Below, in pieces: positions 14,095-27,095 of a stretch of 64,000 bases of DNA. Source of the stretch: Hymenolepis diminuta (lineage: Eukaryota > Platyhelminthes > Cestoda > Cyclophyllidea > Hymenolepididae); the NCBI GenBank assembly GCA_900708905.1, contig CAADRB010000001.1, forward strand, positions 5,921,224 to 5,985,223, read 5' to 3'. The notes under the pieces are model-generated. The model was given only the letters and a program-made list of their open reading frames with translations, did no database searches and was not told the DNA's origin. The stretch's first letter is position 1. Each line of letters begins with the position of its first letter. A program made the translations under genes and the position numbers.

Positions 14095-16660
14095 TAAAAG
14101 GACGAAAATTTGCTATCCTTAAAAAAGTTTTGACATTTGCAAATAAGAAGTGGAGAATGTGTACACCACGCGCTGAATTAAGGCTTGGATTAGGGATGAA
14201 ATAGCCTTCAATGTGTCTGGTTAATGAGCGATTAATGCTTAACTCAGTGCTTACGGTAATTTTGGCCCTGGTGGGGCAACCTCTAAACCGCAGGATCCAA
14301 ACATGATTGAATATATTTAAATGGTCTAAAATATAATTTAATGTTATTAAAGAATAAATCCAGGTTAAATACAACCTTTATTATAAGAAGTAATATCATA
14401 TTATCGCTCATCATCGATAAATACTGGCATATCGAAATTTAAGGCAAAATAAATGACTATACACAAGAACAGCGTCTATGATATGGTAAATGCAATAAAT
14501 TAAATTTGTCAATGGAATAATGCTTGCCTAGTAATTATACTGTATTGTTAGATGCTTATTAGATGAATTGACGACAGCAAGAAATCCGCGATAATATAAT
14601 GATTCCGGGTTAAATAATAAATTTTATTGGTGCACGTATTTTGAATCGTTTTGTGATTGGTTGGAATTGTGTTTGTTTATCACATAAGGTCGTTCTTTAA
14701 AAATATATGCAAAATTAACAAGAAATACGTATAAGATATAGCAATCGCAAAATAACCGTTTACCTATTCGTCTATACCCCAGTGAGGCATCTGAGAACTT
14801 TGAAATTATTTCTGACGCATTACGATTGACAAAGAAGACAATTTAAATAAATAATTTCGAATTGCACTAAAAATTTTACTTAATTCAGTCATTTTACTTA
14901 GAGCAAGGGTGATTATAGGTATTGATTATTCTCCTCAGAACCTTCAATTTTGTCCCTCAAAAATGGAGTCAATTAAGTATATCGTTAAATTAAGTAATAT
15001 CCTGAAATAAAGAAATATCGTATTAATAACTGCATCATCAAAATTTTGTGCTACCTTAGTTATTGTACAAATAAGGAAATTAAGTGGATCGATATGATGA
15101 CAAAATCCACTAAAGTATTTGAAAAATTAATTATGTTAAACCCATAATGTCTAAGTACATATGATCGATAGCTTGATATAAATATTTATGTCGGAAAATT
15201 ATAATAAGACCTCCAGTGGGGCTTAAAAAGTTGACTTGTACCTGTCATAATCAACGATATTATAGATTATTACAAACTGGATTAGTTCCTCTGTATCTGC
15301 GATTAAAACAATGGAAGGAATAATAGCTGATTAATATATTTCTATTTCAAGTTAAAAAATGTATTGATTACTAACATATTTTTACGGATATGTTCCTTAT
15401 TCACGAGTTTTCACCTAATTTAGCTTTTTAAGGATTGGCCTTTCGATAATAAGTGGTATCGTGGCATCGTATTTATAACAGCGGAATTCGTTTCTTTTTT
15501 GGGCTTATATAAAAAGTCAAATATAGGGACCAATATCATTTCGGAATGCACAGCTTGACTACTTGAACTACTGATGATTGATTTGAGCATTAACTTTCTA
15601 AAGTTCAACTAGATTGTAATTTAAATTATAATCGAAATTAAATTTAGCTTAAATAAACTTAATAATAGTAATATATATATATATATAGTAACCATATTCC
15701 AGTATGTTATCAGGGTCTTATAAGATTTTAATATTTAATTGTCGACATTTTTTAATGATATTTTTAGAAGTTACTTAAATAGTAAATTTGGAACCACTCC
15801 CTTTCGGTATAACTCTTCAACTGAATGCTCACATCAAGTGCAGTTTTTTCTGTTATTTTATCATTGATCGTTCACTCATTAGCAATTAATGTATGCTTAC
15901 GTCAAATATATTTTAAATGTAATTCATTCCTAATATGTGATAATAATATACCAGATACTTGAAGTATCTACTGCTTGCATAGTAGTAATTTATGAAGACC
16001 AACATGAGAAATTTCTTTCGCGCATAAATTGAAAACAAAAAATTTGCATTTGTTTTTCCAGTTGAAGGTCATGAGCTGTCTGCACTCCCCTTCCCCTCCC
16101 CTTCCAAGAAAAAAGATTAAATTAAATATATATTTGTAAAATTAATGGTAAGGATACGATTTAAAGCAAATTAGAAGCAAAAGAGAATGCTTGCAAGAAT
16201 AATGAAATGTGATATTTACTCAATGTAGCCGTAATCTCGTCAATGAAGCTATTTAAGAAGCCGGAGCAAATTGGACTAAATTTTCAATTATTAAACTTAT
16301 GATCTTCCCAAGACTAACGGAATACATTAGCTTTGCCCGAATGAGAAGACATATTGCATATTGGTCAATTGGAACTCGAGAGACGAAAGGAGGGAAGAGG
16401 AGAAAGTGGTATTTGGAGGAAAGAGCAAGGCGTCAGTACTGCGCATGGACATCCAAGGTTAGGAGAGACAGGCGGAATGAGCACAAATGGATCGTTGACA
16501 GATTTTTGAGTCCTTTGCTTGTTGATGAGCGACCGACAATTAATGAATATATGTGAGCCATTAGATACGCAATACATAGGGAAACCGAGCTGACCTACAA
16601 GTCAGTGAGCATAGAGACCACGTGCTTTTTTCGTCTCAGATCTGAAGTATTGTTAAATTA
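14095..16660. other. Gene-free AT-rich stretch
   Basis: No exon, RNA gene or recognisable mobile coding sequence is seen. It could hold 5' untranslated exons of the HDAC-like gene (minus strand). Open frames on both strands at 16.30-16.58 kb overlap each other and match no family I know. Confidence 0.5.
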
Positions 16661-16664
16661 CTGT

Positions 16665-17335
16665 GGAAGTTGTTATAATCTCCTCTTCTCTGTAGGTTAC
16701 CATAACCGACTCTTAGATTCCCTAAGACACTGCACAAGTTACAAACACGACCCACAACACCACAATACAAAACAATCCAAACCGCTATATCAAATTAAGA
16801 CGCATGTTTTCGTATCGATATGTCGATTTATGTTATGTGTCAAAAAAAATAATCCATATATGTGAAATTCTTCATTTTCCTCATTTTAATTTCCTTCTAT
16901 TTGAACGAACTTATTTTCATTACGGTTGTAAATAGCGCATAATATAAACAACCTATCGATACGAAAATGGGTGCCTTATTCTAACAGAGTTGTTTGGGTT
17001 GTTTTGTAATTTAATGTTGTCACATTGTATTTGTAACAAATGCAATGTCTTAGGGAATCTAAGAGTCGGTTATGGTACCCTACAGAGAAGGGCAGATTAC
17101 AACAGATACCGTAACCAACTTTTAGATTTCCTAAGTCATTGCATAAATTACAAACACGACCCGACAACACTGTAATACAAAACATCTCAAACCATTATAT
17201 CAACACTAGACGCACGTTTTCATATCGATGGGTCGATTTATTTTATCCACCATTTACAACCGTAATGTAAATAAATTTGTTCGAATAAAAGGGAATTAAA
17301 AGAGGCAAGGATTAAAAGGCGGGAAATAAAGAATC
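16665..17335. repeat. Nested palindromic repeat, three copies of one module
   Basis: A module of about 140 bp (containing CTTAGATT, CCTAAG, a GCA and TTACAAACACGACC block, then ACGC, TTTTCRTATCGAT) occurs forward at about 16692-16834, reversed at about 16940-17090 and forward again at 17100-17245. A second pair of arms, reading CATTACGGTTGTAAAT on one side and its complement on the other, lies at 16865-16935 and 17258-17330. This looks like foldback or MITE copies inserted into, or duplicated beside, each other. It has no coding capacity. Confidence 0.75.
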
Positions 17336-17429
17336 TTACTAATAAGAATTATTTTGGAAAAAATAATATTTTCTTATATGTAACAAAAGGAACATCTATC
17401 TTAAATGCTACTAGTAATCACTTAGAGGG

Positions 17430-17946
17430 TGTGCTATATCCAGCAGATGTCTATCATCACCTAGCGATTAGAAATGATTGACTGGCGATAATATCGTCAC
17501 TACAGTGTCCACAGGCAGTCCCGCTGTGTGTTTGTGTGTTTGCACATAGACACCTAAACGGATGTCGATCATCACGCCGAGGCACCAACAACGAGGCATA
17601 ACTGACGTCCAACGAGAAAATGTTTTGTATATAAACCTAATTTACTAATTTATAAATTGGGGGTAGGCAAGCCACCCCCAAGTGATTTGACTTATTTCAT
17701 TCGATCGATGTGACCCTAACGTTATTAAAGGGTGTGAGCTATTCCCATCCGCCAATTACGAAATCATATAGTAATTAGGTTTATATACAAAACATTTCTT
17801 TGTCAGACGTCAATCAAATGATGAGGTGTCATTCAGGCGTGATGAATGACACCTGTACAAACACGCAAACACAACGGGACCGCCCGTAAACACTAGAGTG
17901 GAGATCTTATCGCCAGGTGTTGCTAGAAAACTGCTGGCTATAACAG
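17430..17946. mobile_element. Foldback MITE-like element, about 515 bp
   Basis: The two halves are inverted complements almost to the centre near 17690. The left end reads TGCTATATCCAGCAG and the complement of the right end reads TGTTATAGCCAGCAG. Further inside both arms carry TGGCGATAA, a GT-rich block with GTGTTTG, a CATCACGCC block and ATGTTTTGTATATAAACC. No transposase is encoded, so it would be a non-autonomous element. Target duplications are not clear by eye. Confidence 0.75.
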
Positions 17947-17959
17947 AGTATATTTCACA

Positions 17960-20100
17960 AGGTCATGTTCTAAAGTCCAAATTTATTATTTAATTCCATG
18001 ATTCTCGGATGAGTTCATTTTTGTCAAGTATAATAAAATTAATAATATTAAAAAGAATAAAATTGGATGACTGGTCATGTCACACTAGCAAATTTTTTTC
18101 TCATTAGATAACCCACCTTGTTATGCTGGCTTCACTTGTTTTTATTTACGTAAGTTGTGTGTACGCTATTTTTGGTCTCCACCAATTACAATGTCATAAA
18201 ATTTCAGGCAGTTCTTTGTAAAATAATTTCATACAAATTGGGAGAATGATGATTTTTGCATTCGCAATCAACACATACTGAAAAATGTTGACAAGCTGGA
18301 GAGTTCTTAATTGCCTTTATAATTTGTACTTTCTTTGTAAACAGAATGTTTATTTAACAAAATGGCAAACAATCGAAAATAAAATCACGTGACCACGTTT
18401 CACTTATATCATAAGAGCCTCAAAGCATAGTTAAAGAGTAATGGAGTGATTCTTCACAACAAATATTGGACTGTTATTAAAACATCAATTTAGACTTAAA
18501 AAATTAGCTATCTTTAAATCTTTCTACAAATTGACCACTCAATTTGGATATGAATTCATAGCCGAATGTGCATAGCCCAATTTATATATTCTGCAATAGC
18601 ATTATTGTGTAAATTTTCTTTCTGTTAGACTTGCATTAACTGAAAGCAGAATTACTAGTTTAATATTTCTATAGCTTAACTTTAATTTTATATCTATTTT
18701 AGAAATACATAAAGATACATTATTAAAAAATGATTTAAACAGTTTACACCACAAATATTCGCAGATAGCAGGTGTTCAACACCTCGCAGGCGGCGAGTAA
18801 CACAGCAGAAATAACCTAATTGATACGATATTATGATTGGTTCTTATTAAATGATTAAAATATTTTAGATTATTTTAGCAACATCGTCGAACAGATTTTT
18901 TCCTTTCGCTGATAAATATGTGTAATTTTCTTAAAATAAAACATGTGTCTGTATTATACCCTGCATAAAAACTATAAACATTTTACATGATTCATCATAC
19001 TGATAGTTTTACTTCGACATTTTATTTTTAGATGCATGGCCTGCGTGTTTTTCATTAATTATGAAAAAACTTTATTTCAAAAATGAAAAAATAATCTTCA
19101 GTGAGCTTTTATATTTAAATGAAGGTGAGATAACATACATAATATATTCATTATTGGAAACGTTTGAAGTAAGCGTATGGTCAATGTTGTAACGTATGTT
19201 GTGGATGAAGCGAAAAACATAAATGATGTTGTTTTATTCTCCGGACTGGTTACGACAGGATATTCATTAACGTAATTTATAGATTATTAATACTATTTAT
19301 TTGGGTTCGGCCGGATTGTGATTGACTGAAAAAGATTTAACCAATCGTCCATGTCCGATGTAACAAAACATGATTGGTCAGATAATATAGCATTGCAATG
19401 CCCTCTTCGCTCTTCGAAAATTTCTACTAAAACTTACTGGTTAAAATTTCCTTCTCCCCCTACCCTTTGGTCGTGGTGAGAAATTTGTGGAAGATGGAAG
19501 GTATAGCTTTCCTAATAGTTAGGAAACAAAACCCTGATTCCAGACTGCTAGCAATTGTTTTATAAAATTTTATATTATTTTCTGAAGTTATTTATCTATC
19601 TTAACTTGTAAAACCTCAAAAATAATTTAGTGAATATCTGATCTTCAATCCACAAACAATTAAAGTTATTAAGTAGAAAATGACAAACCAAACTGCCTCA
19701 TAGTCAGAAACCTGATAATCTAATGAATTTGAAGAGATTTACTGGCGTGAAGTTCCCAGAATTTTTATAATAGGAATTTTATTCCAGACAGATGACGAAG
19801 AAGTTTATAACATAAATTAATGAATTTTAGTTTTATCTATTAATGGGAATATATATTACTTATTATGATAACCTCGTTAATATAGGAGCAAGAGTAAGTT
19901 TGATATAAATATCAGTAGAAAATAAGACAAAAACACAAATAAACATTTATATAATTGGGCAACTTAAACTGAAGAAAACACAAAAGAAAGTGAAGTATTT
20001 AGACTTAGAATATTTACTGGACCTGGCGCGTTGGTCGACGAATTTGACTCGTGGAAATTGTGTTGGCTGTTATGATCGAAAATAAAATAATAAGTAGGAA
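17960..20100. other. 5' flank of eIF2A, otherwise empty
   Basis: An AT-rich stretch without recognisable exons. It must contain the promoter and the unresolved first coding exon of eIF2A. An inverted CCAAT motif (GATTGG) near 19372 is the only promoter-like word noticed. Confidence 0.4.
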
Positions 20101-20112
20101 TTTTCAAATAAG

Positions 20113-23100
20113 ACTTATTTTGAAGGTAACGCAAGTGACGGTATTAGGTTTTTCAAATTTAATGCCAATGACGGATTGAAGTTTCTTAAAAAGTAAGTGT
20201 ATACTAACATGTTTATTTTGTAATTTCCATTCCGGTAATTTTATTGCCTTATTTTCTAAAGAGAGTGTGAAAGCGCTGCTAAAGTTATTTGTTACACTCC
20301 GGATGGATTCGTTTATGCGTTTAGCGATGGTGAAAAGTACGTCGTATGGCACTTTCTGGTTTCGTCTAATTCAAAACAACTTCTAAGTTATTCTTTTTTT
20401 CAGATTGATTGTGCGACATGATGTAAATGATTCTGAGATAGTTTCTATTGAACAATCAAATATCTCAAGAATGGTGATATCTCCAGATGCAAAGTACTTG
20501 TGTACCTACACTCCATTTAGAAGTGCGTACCAGTGTTTAATACTTCATAAAAATACCTGATTCACATCTAAGTTCATTTATTTAAGGGACACCTGAGCAC
20601 CCGGAAGGTCAACCCAATCTTAATATCTATGAGGTCGCAACGGGAAAACTGATGGAATCCAAAGTTCACATGCAAATGGAAACTTGGCGTCCTCAGTGGT
20701 CCCTGGATAGCCAACTATGCATTCGCGTTTTTCAGGGTGAAATCCAATTTTATCCCGAAAATAAATTAGGTATAAATTACTACCTGTCTGCTATAGTTCT
20801 GAATATGTCGTTTAGTTCTCTTTTTTTTCCTTTTAAGACGAGAAGCCAGCGAAACGATTAGTTTTGAAGGGCATGCGACATTGCTCCCTCTCACAATCGC
20901 CCAAGAATCGTCATTTAGCTGTTTACACTCCATGTGAAAAGGTAATAAATCGGTTAATCAGTGATTTTTTATATTCTTAGAATGCACCAGCAACTGTGTA
21001 TATTTACGCTTGGAGGAATGGTGAATGTGTACCAGTGGCTAATAAATCTTTCTTCCGGGCCGATACGGTTTCTTTGCACTGGAGTAATATTGGCACTAGT
21101 CTACTTGTCCTGGCTTCAACAAAGGTTCGTTATCAATTTTGGTATTTTGTCATAATGTGCATTTCTTATTGTATGAGTGGAGTTATGTCAAAAATTTATT
21201 CCCTTAATTGTAAACGTACGTTTTTTGTTGCCCATAGATCTTGCGTTTGTTAGATTGTTGTAGTTGTTAGATTTCAATGATATTACAATTGCAAACCTTT
21301 ATTCTTGCCAGTCATTTTGTGGTTGTACTTCGTCCACGTATTTTTCCTTGTGTTACCAATATATCGCTTTTAAACGTACCTTTCTTTTAAGTCGAATGAA
21401 TTTCAGTAAGCCTGTTTAGAACCTCCGATTACCAAATTCTTATTTTAACTATTGAGCGCTCTTTTAATTTGTTTTATACACAAGGATGTTTCAGTTTTAA
21501 TAAACATTGGCTTTAAACTGGAATGGTTATTACTGTCATAAACTAGTTGAATTTGTCCCTCATATTTTTTAAATGTATGACAAAGATGCTTTCCGCTTTG
21601 TTTATGTTAGTGTCTTTCAAGATAATGATGGGTTATTTAATGTACGAATTGTTGTATTATATACTTATTTCTTCACTCTTGATTGTTCATGTAATTGTTC
21701 TACCATACCTAGGTGTTTTATCGTCTTCAAACTGTCACTTTAGGAGCTTGTTGCCTATTCTTGCTTCAATGAAATTCCGCTGTTATTTTACCAAATTCTT
21801 CATGAATTTCTCAATAAATGAAGGAAATTGTGTAACGCCTGTTCTCAAGTGTTGAAGATTTCTTGTTTGTTAATTATTACCCTCGTCTTTGATAAATGCT
21901 ACTGGTTGTGGTATTTCAGTGACCTGGTAATTACAAATTGAAATGTTCGCTGACCGATATGTGGTTAGGAATCTTTTATTTGTCGTTTACATCATCATTT
22001 TTCTACCTTCTTATTACGCAGCAATAGAATTGTTACAGATTGGCATATCTCATCTCTCCATGAGGAAAGGCTGTTATTTACATATTTAGCTAAAATGTTA
22101 TCCATAGATTCTTTCAAACCGATTATTGTTTTTAAGTGGAATAAGGGAAGAGAAAAGTTATTCTACAATGTCGGATTCAGAAACTCTTTGTGGTCATCGA
22201 ATGCACTAGATGTCAAGATTTTGATTTTTGTATTGGGACAGCAACCACTTTATCATAAATTGATTGCTTTCAAATAGTTGTTATTAGAACATGCAACGGA
22301 GGTGATGGTCATGTTTTTTTAACGTCATATCTTTCATTTGGTTTGTGACTGGTATGTTTCTAAAATCCAAATACTATGACATATTGCTGATATTTATGCT
22401 TTAATCAGTAATTTTATGTTAAAGTTCTTTTTTTCTGTGGGAGGCTAAACGTAAAATAATCAAACATGGATTAGTTGGGTCTTCTTATGTTAGAATTTCA
22501 TCCCCAACCCTGGTATTAAGGGCGGCGCGAATCTGTCTTTTTGGAACTTTTGAAAAGATGCATATTCTCTTTTGTAGGTTGCAGACAGATGATCGTAGCT
22601 AACACTTGAAAATAACAACGATATTATCCATTTCTGCTGAGCTGTGGACATTTGAAAGTCCCAAGTTCCATATACTCAAAATGAGGACTTAAATTTGTAT
22701 CTTCTTGCCCAGATTATTCTAATGCAAACTTATTTTATAACTTAGTAGCCGCTTAATAACATTCAAATTTTCATATATTGATACTAATTAATGAGAGATT
22801 ACTCCATTAATTTTATAATTTGAATCCGTTTTTCTTCATGACCTTAATTATTATCGTCTCAGGATCTGGTTTACACCTTAGAATCAAACAGTTTGGTGTT
22901 TTTTAATAATGTTGCCTATTTCGCACCATTTTTGTCAACTGTATTTTTCCTCCCCCAACTGATGTAGACGAGCGATACGAGCTATTATGGGGATCAAACA
23001 CTTCACTTTCTGACCACAGTTAAAGGTGGGGACTCAGCCTCCGTGTTAATGCCCAAGGCAGGCACAATTCATCAAGTTCTTTGGCGCCCTTCTATTGGAC

Positions 23101-26100
23101 CAACTGCTCGACCTTCGGATGAACAATTCGTCGTTTGCCACGGATGTAAACTTTCGTTTGCGATTTATCAGGAATTTTTATGAGCTTAATTTGAAAAATG
23201 CTTAACAACTAGCAACCCTTATACAATGATAGGTGAATAGATTCATAAATTACATTCAAAACAAATTGAATTTAGAAATGTAGGTATTTAAGAAAATTTT
23301 TGTCACAACAGTTAAATTTAGGATAACCAACATTGAGATCAATTTTCTAACCCAAAAGAATTCAGATTAGGCTCAAAGGGAAAGACACTATTGCATCAGA
23401 TTCAGACGAGATTTAAATTAAATCTCACCAATCGCTAGTACATATTGCATCCAAGGGATGAGTAATTCGTTATCTTGCTCTTTAGGGTGATACAGAGTAG
23501 CCATAGTTAAGGTATAGACCAATCTGTTATCCTGTTTAATTACTATGTACCATGTTCCTACGGACTAACAGATCTAATAAGATACGTAATGTTACGTAAC
23601 CCTAGTATATTTCGAAAATCTCTATCATGTCAATTTAAATACTCTTAAACAATGAGTTGGAGAGATGTTTTTGCAATCTTGGAGCCTTTATATATAATTG
23701 CTCGCCTTTTGTGCCCTCCTTTTATTGGCTGATATTTATTGAAGCCATTATTGGGAGGGACTTCGTGAACGCTAGTCGCTCTGGCACCGGATGTTTTTTG
23801 GGCAGAGTGGAGTCTAAATTACTTCATTCTTGAATCAAACTGAAGTAGTCATAAGATATCAACTATTACCTCCTAACAAAGAAATCCTCTAAGATATCAA
23901 GGCCTCCAAATTTCTTAATAACTTATTTCCTTTGGCAATTTGTGTACAAAATGCGAATTGAATTGTAAAATTTTTCGCTATAACAAAGGGAATTTGTGCT
24001 CTTGTTCCATCCTGGCTGGGACATCAGCTTGTAAGTCGTAAAACCTTTTCAACCCATTTTTTGAGTATTAGCTTTTTGATAACTGATTTGATACCTAATT
24101 GCCTTTCTACAGCGTAACGCATATGTCTAATATCTGAAATGACTGCATTATGAATAGAACTTTCGATTCTTATTGAGAAATTCTAAGCTCTCATCTCTCT
24201 ATCCAAGATGCTTTTTACGAAGACTTGTGCAATGAGCTCATTATTGTTTAGGTTTCTAACTCTATAAACTATCTTTTCTTCAGCTGCACCGGCCTCAATT
24301 CTAGTTTTTAACATCAAATGCGAGAAACTCTATTCTCTGGGCACTGGCGCGTGGAATAAGCTCTACTTCAATCCTCAAGGAACCCTCCTTTTGGCTGGTG
24401 GTTTCGGCAATCTGGATGGCAACGTCGCCGTGTGGAATTATGAAAAAAGGCAACGTCTGGCTGAATTCTCTGCTCGTAATACCTCGACCTTGGCATGGCT
24501 ACCCGATGGGGAACACATTATCACCGCCATTACTACACCAAATCTAAGAGTTGATAATGGGTAGATGCATATTTCTTAATGATTCACGAAGTTTTAATGT
24601 AATGCTAAGAAGATGATATTATGGAAGTATGTCGTGTTGGTAAAATAGTTCGGTGGCTGAATTTTATAGAATAAAAGCATGAGTTCTGTTAAATTATAAT
24701 AGCAATAAGCGATTGCCATGAGTTAATCGGAAATATCTTTAATATTCTTCTCTTTGTTCATATCCACGTTCATCATTTGTATTGCTATCTTCTCTATCTA
24801 GATGGACAGTTTGGCATTACACAGGTCGTCCAGTGTCTCATGAAGGGGTCGAGAAACGAGCCAACCCTCGTCCTGCTACTGAAGACCTACCCGCTGCTAC
24901 TGAACATGAGCTCTACCAGGTCATCTCTCGACCTGTTTCTGTTGATAAATTGCCTCCGCCACCAAATGTCTATGCTACCCAGGGGGCTACTGGGGCGGGG
25001 TCTTCTAAAGTACTTATAACTGGTTTGGTTTGCATTTCTTGTTCTACTTATTTAATTTCAGAAGCAAAAAATATAAATTTCTAAAATGATTTTTTGGTTT
25101 TGTCTTTCAGTTGCCTGTGGTTAAGATGGAAAAGCCCAAGGCATATGTGCCACCAGGGCTGAGAAATATGTCTGCCACAGCGATGCAATCACGGAGCGTT
25201 CAATACGCTGGAAGATTGGATAGAGGAAATCTTCCCACTGCGCATTTTGTGATTAAAGATCCGAGTGCTGCTAAGGCTGCGGCGGCTGCTATGCGTGGAG
25301 ATGAACCTGTTGGTGCACCTGCAAACCAAGGTAAGTATTCTATTGGCCATTTGTAAGTAGAAATGATATTTAAGATTAGCGCATAGAATTGTGCATTAGT
25401 TATTTGCCTCTGATCGATACTAGGCCTTTATTGCCATTTAAATGTATTTTTATACCTTCCACTATGAATAGCAGTTCTTTTAAACTTAATTGAACATGTG
25501 TCCAGATTCGATTATATTTTCTTTACACCTTTGTAATCGTTAAACACGTTTACAAGGAATTTTCTTAATCGCCTTGGTTCTTTTTAGTTGGAAAGAAGAA
25601 CAAAAAGGGAGGTGGCGGTGGAAATCAACATCCCGCTGCAGCTGTTAGTCCTGCGGTTCCAAACCCCAACCAAAAGCAGATAAACTTCCTTAAAAAGGTA
25701 TCACCTCTCTACATGTTTTAGATGTTTCCAGTTTTATAATATAGATACAGTTTTATAAGGCAGTACTTTGTGTTGATATGTTTCCCAAAATTAATACTGA
25801 TTTGACTTTGTCGAATTTAAAATAAGCACATCAAAAGAGATATCTAATTGTAAATATCAAATCGGCGCGTTGAGAAGGAATACATATTCAACAGATTTCT
25901 TCGGAATTAGTTCCTATTTTTTTTCCATTCAAATGGTGTTTTAAATAATGTGGTTGATTTTTTGGCAATCTCAAGAGAATACTTGCTTTAAATTGAATTT
26001 CGGCAGCATAGTTCAGAAATATCTTGAAATTTTACATTTTAGTAGATTTGGAGCAGAATGGAATATTCAAAATTCGTGGGATCGCAAGGAGTGAGCTCGA

Positions 26101-26976
26101 TTTGACCTCATTTATTGGTCGTAGACTTTCCTAGTTCGTGTCAATGAATAGAATTTAAAGTACCACTAATCCTTACAATAAAGATATGAGTTCCACCGGG
26201 TTAGGCTTTCAACTATCCGTTAAAAAACTAATTATCGTCCTATAGACTAATAAGATGCAAAAACAGCCCCCTTCAAAATCAGTGCAGACGTTGGATTGGA
26301 CTACAGGTGTATTGGGCTGTCGTAGAGGAATAAGGCAGAAGTGGGAATTAGAAGTGCAAGGCATCAACACCAGTGCACCTTGTGTGAACGAAAAATTGTG
26401 AGAAACGGTGAACGAAGGTCCTTAAGTGATAATTGGGACGAGCACACGCGGGTAGAAGTTTGCTTACCTCAGATCTCGTCACTACTTCATAATTGACCTA
26501 TCAATCGTTCCTCAAGTATCGCACTACGCAGTTTTGATTGTCTGCCCCTCTTCTTTCATCAAGAATCTGTGTTAAACACACCCGTTGTATTATAACAGGA
26601 CCTTAAACAGAGTTCCTGACGAGTTATGTTTAGCAACACTTGTGTAAAGTATTTGATGCCCAGTTAGAAATTTAACTTTTTAGCTTTAATGCTTGATCAT
26701 GCTTGGACACTCGCCATATTTCCATCTTCATATTAGTTAACCTGCGGCCGTTTAGGAAAAAAATTAGCTTGATTAAATAAATTGGAGAGTATCATCATTG
26801 CTACATACGGTGATTCTTGGATCGGCAATTCATTCTGTATCATTTTTTAGAAACTCTCTGAAATCGATAAACTCAAGACCCTTCAAAAGACTCAAAAACT
26901 GGAGAAATCCCAATTGGAGAAGATTGCAAAAGAAGAGGGCTTCCGAAAAGAACTGGCCGAATTGGAAAAATTGTAA
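20113..26976 (+). CDS. EIF2A: Eukaryotic translation initiation factor 2A
   Basis: Twelve exons join in frame: 20113-20192, 20262-20336, 20404-20522, 20587-20769, 20838-20941, 20981-21124, 22968-23145, 24284-24560, 24802-25009, 25111-25330, 25588-25697 and 26851-26976, giving 607 residues plus an unresolved N-terminal exon (human is 585). Known for the family: a beta-propeller protein that delivers initiator Met-tRNA to 40S subunits in a GTP-independent way and has a role in non-AUG initiation. Diagnostic stretches are VANKSFFRADTV, SYYGDQTLHF, LLAGGFGNLDGNVAVWN, WLPDGEHIITA, VWHYTG, then AYVPPGLRN leading into a Lys-rich tail and a C-terminal coiled coil with KLEKSQLEKIAKEE. The acceptor before 20113 is weak and I found no ATG that splices cleanly to it, so the true start lies upstream. 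Introns range from 39 bp to 1.8 kb. A polyadenylation signal lies just after the stop. Confidence 0.95.
21125..22967 (+). other. Long eIF2A intron
   Basis: A 1.84 kb intron between the exon ending ASTK and the exon starting TSDTSYYG. It is T-rich and contains open frames on the coding strand that match no known family. The introns at 23146-24283 and 25698-26850 likewise contain no coding sequence I can recognise. Confidence 0.7.
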
Positions 26977-26994
26977 ATACTAGGATTTGTGATA

Positions 26995-27000
26995 AATAAA
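26995..27000 (+). terminator. Polyadenylation signal of eIF2A
   Basis: AATAAA lies 19 nt after the eIF2A stop codon and about 95 nt before the PIG-P start codon, leaving almost no room for an independent promoter between the genes. Confidence 0.7.
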
Positions 27001-27082
27001 TTTGATAGAATATTGCATCTTCTTTCCTCCTTTTTTCAAATGTGAATGGTGTGTTATCTGTTGGCTAAACTGTCCTTACTCT

Positions 27083-27086
27083 AGCT
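27083..27086 (+). promoter_or_regulatory. Putative trans-splice acceptor before PIG-P
   Basis: A pyrimidine-rich run ending in TCTAG (after TGTCCTTACTC) sits nine nt upstream of the PIG-P ATG. With only 119 bp between the eIF2A stop and this ATG, a spliced-leader acceptor serving a polycistronic transcript is the simplest reading. Trans-splicing and operon-like units are known in cestodes; the use of this site is inference. Confidence 0.45.
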
Positions 27087-27095
27087 AATAACAAT

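Noticed and set aside
16299..16577. Overlapping open frames on both strands near the palindromes
   Set aside because: No family match and mutually antisense; likely composition.
20056..20180. ATG near 20073 as the eIF2A start
   Set aside because: It reads in a different frame from the eIF2A exon, and the only way to join it would need an intron of about 19 nt.
21547..21855. 102-codon plus-strand frame in an eIF2A intron
   Set aside because: Cys/Phe/Leu-rich product of T-rich intron sequence; no reverse-transcriptase or other motif could be confirmed.
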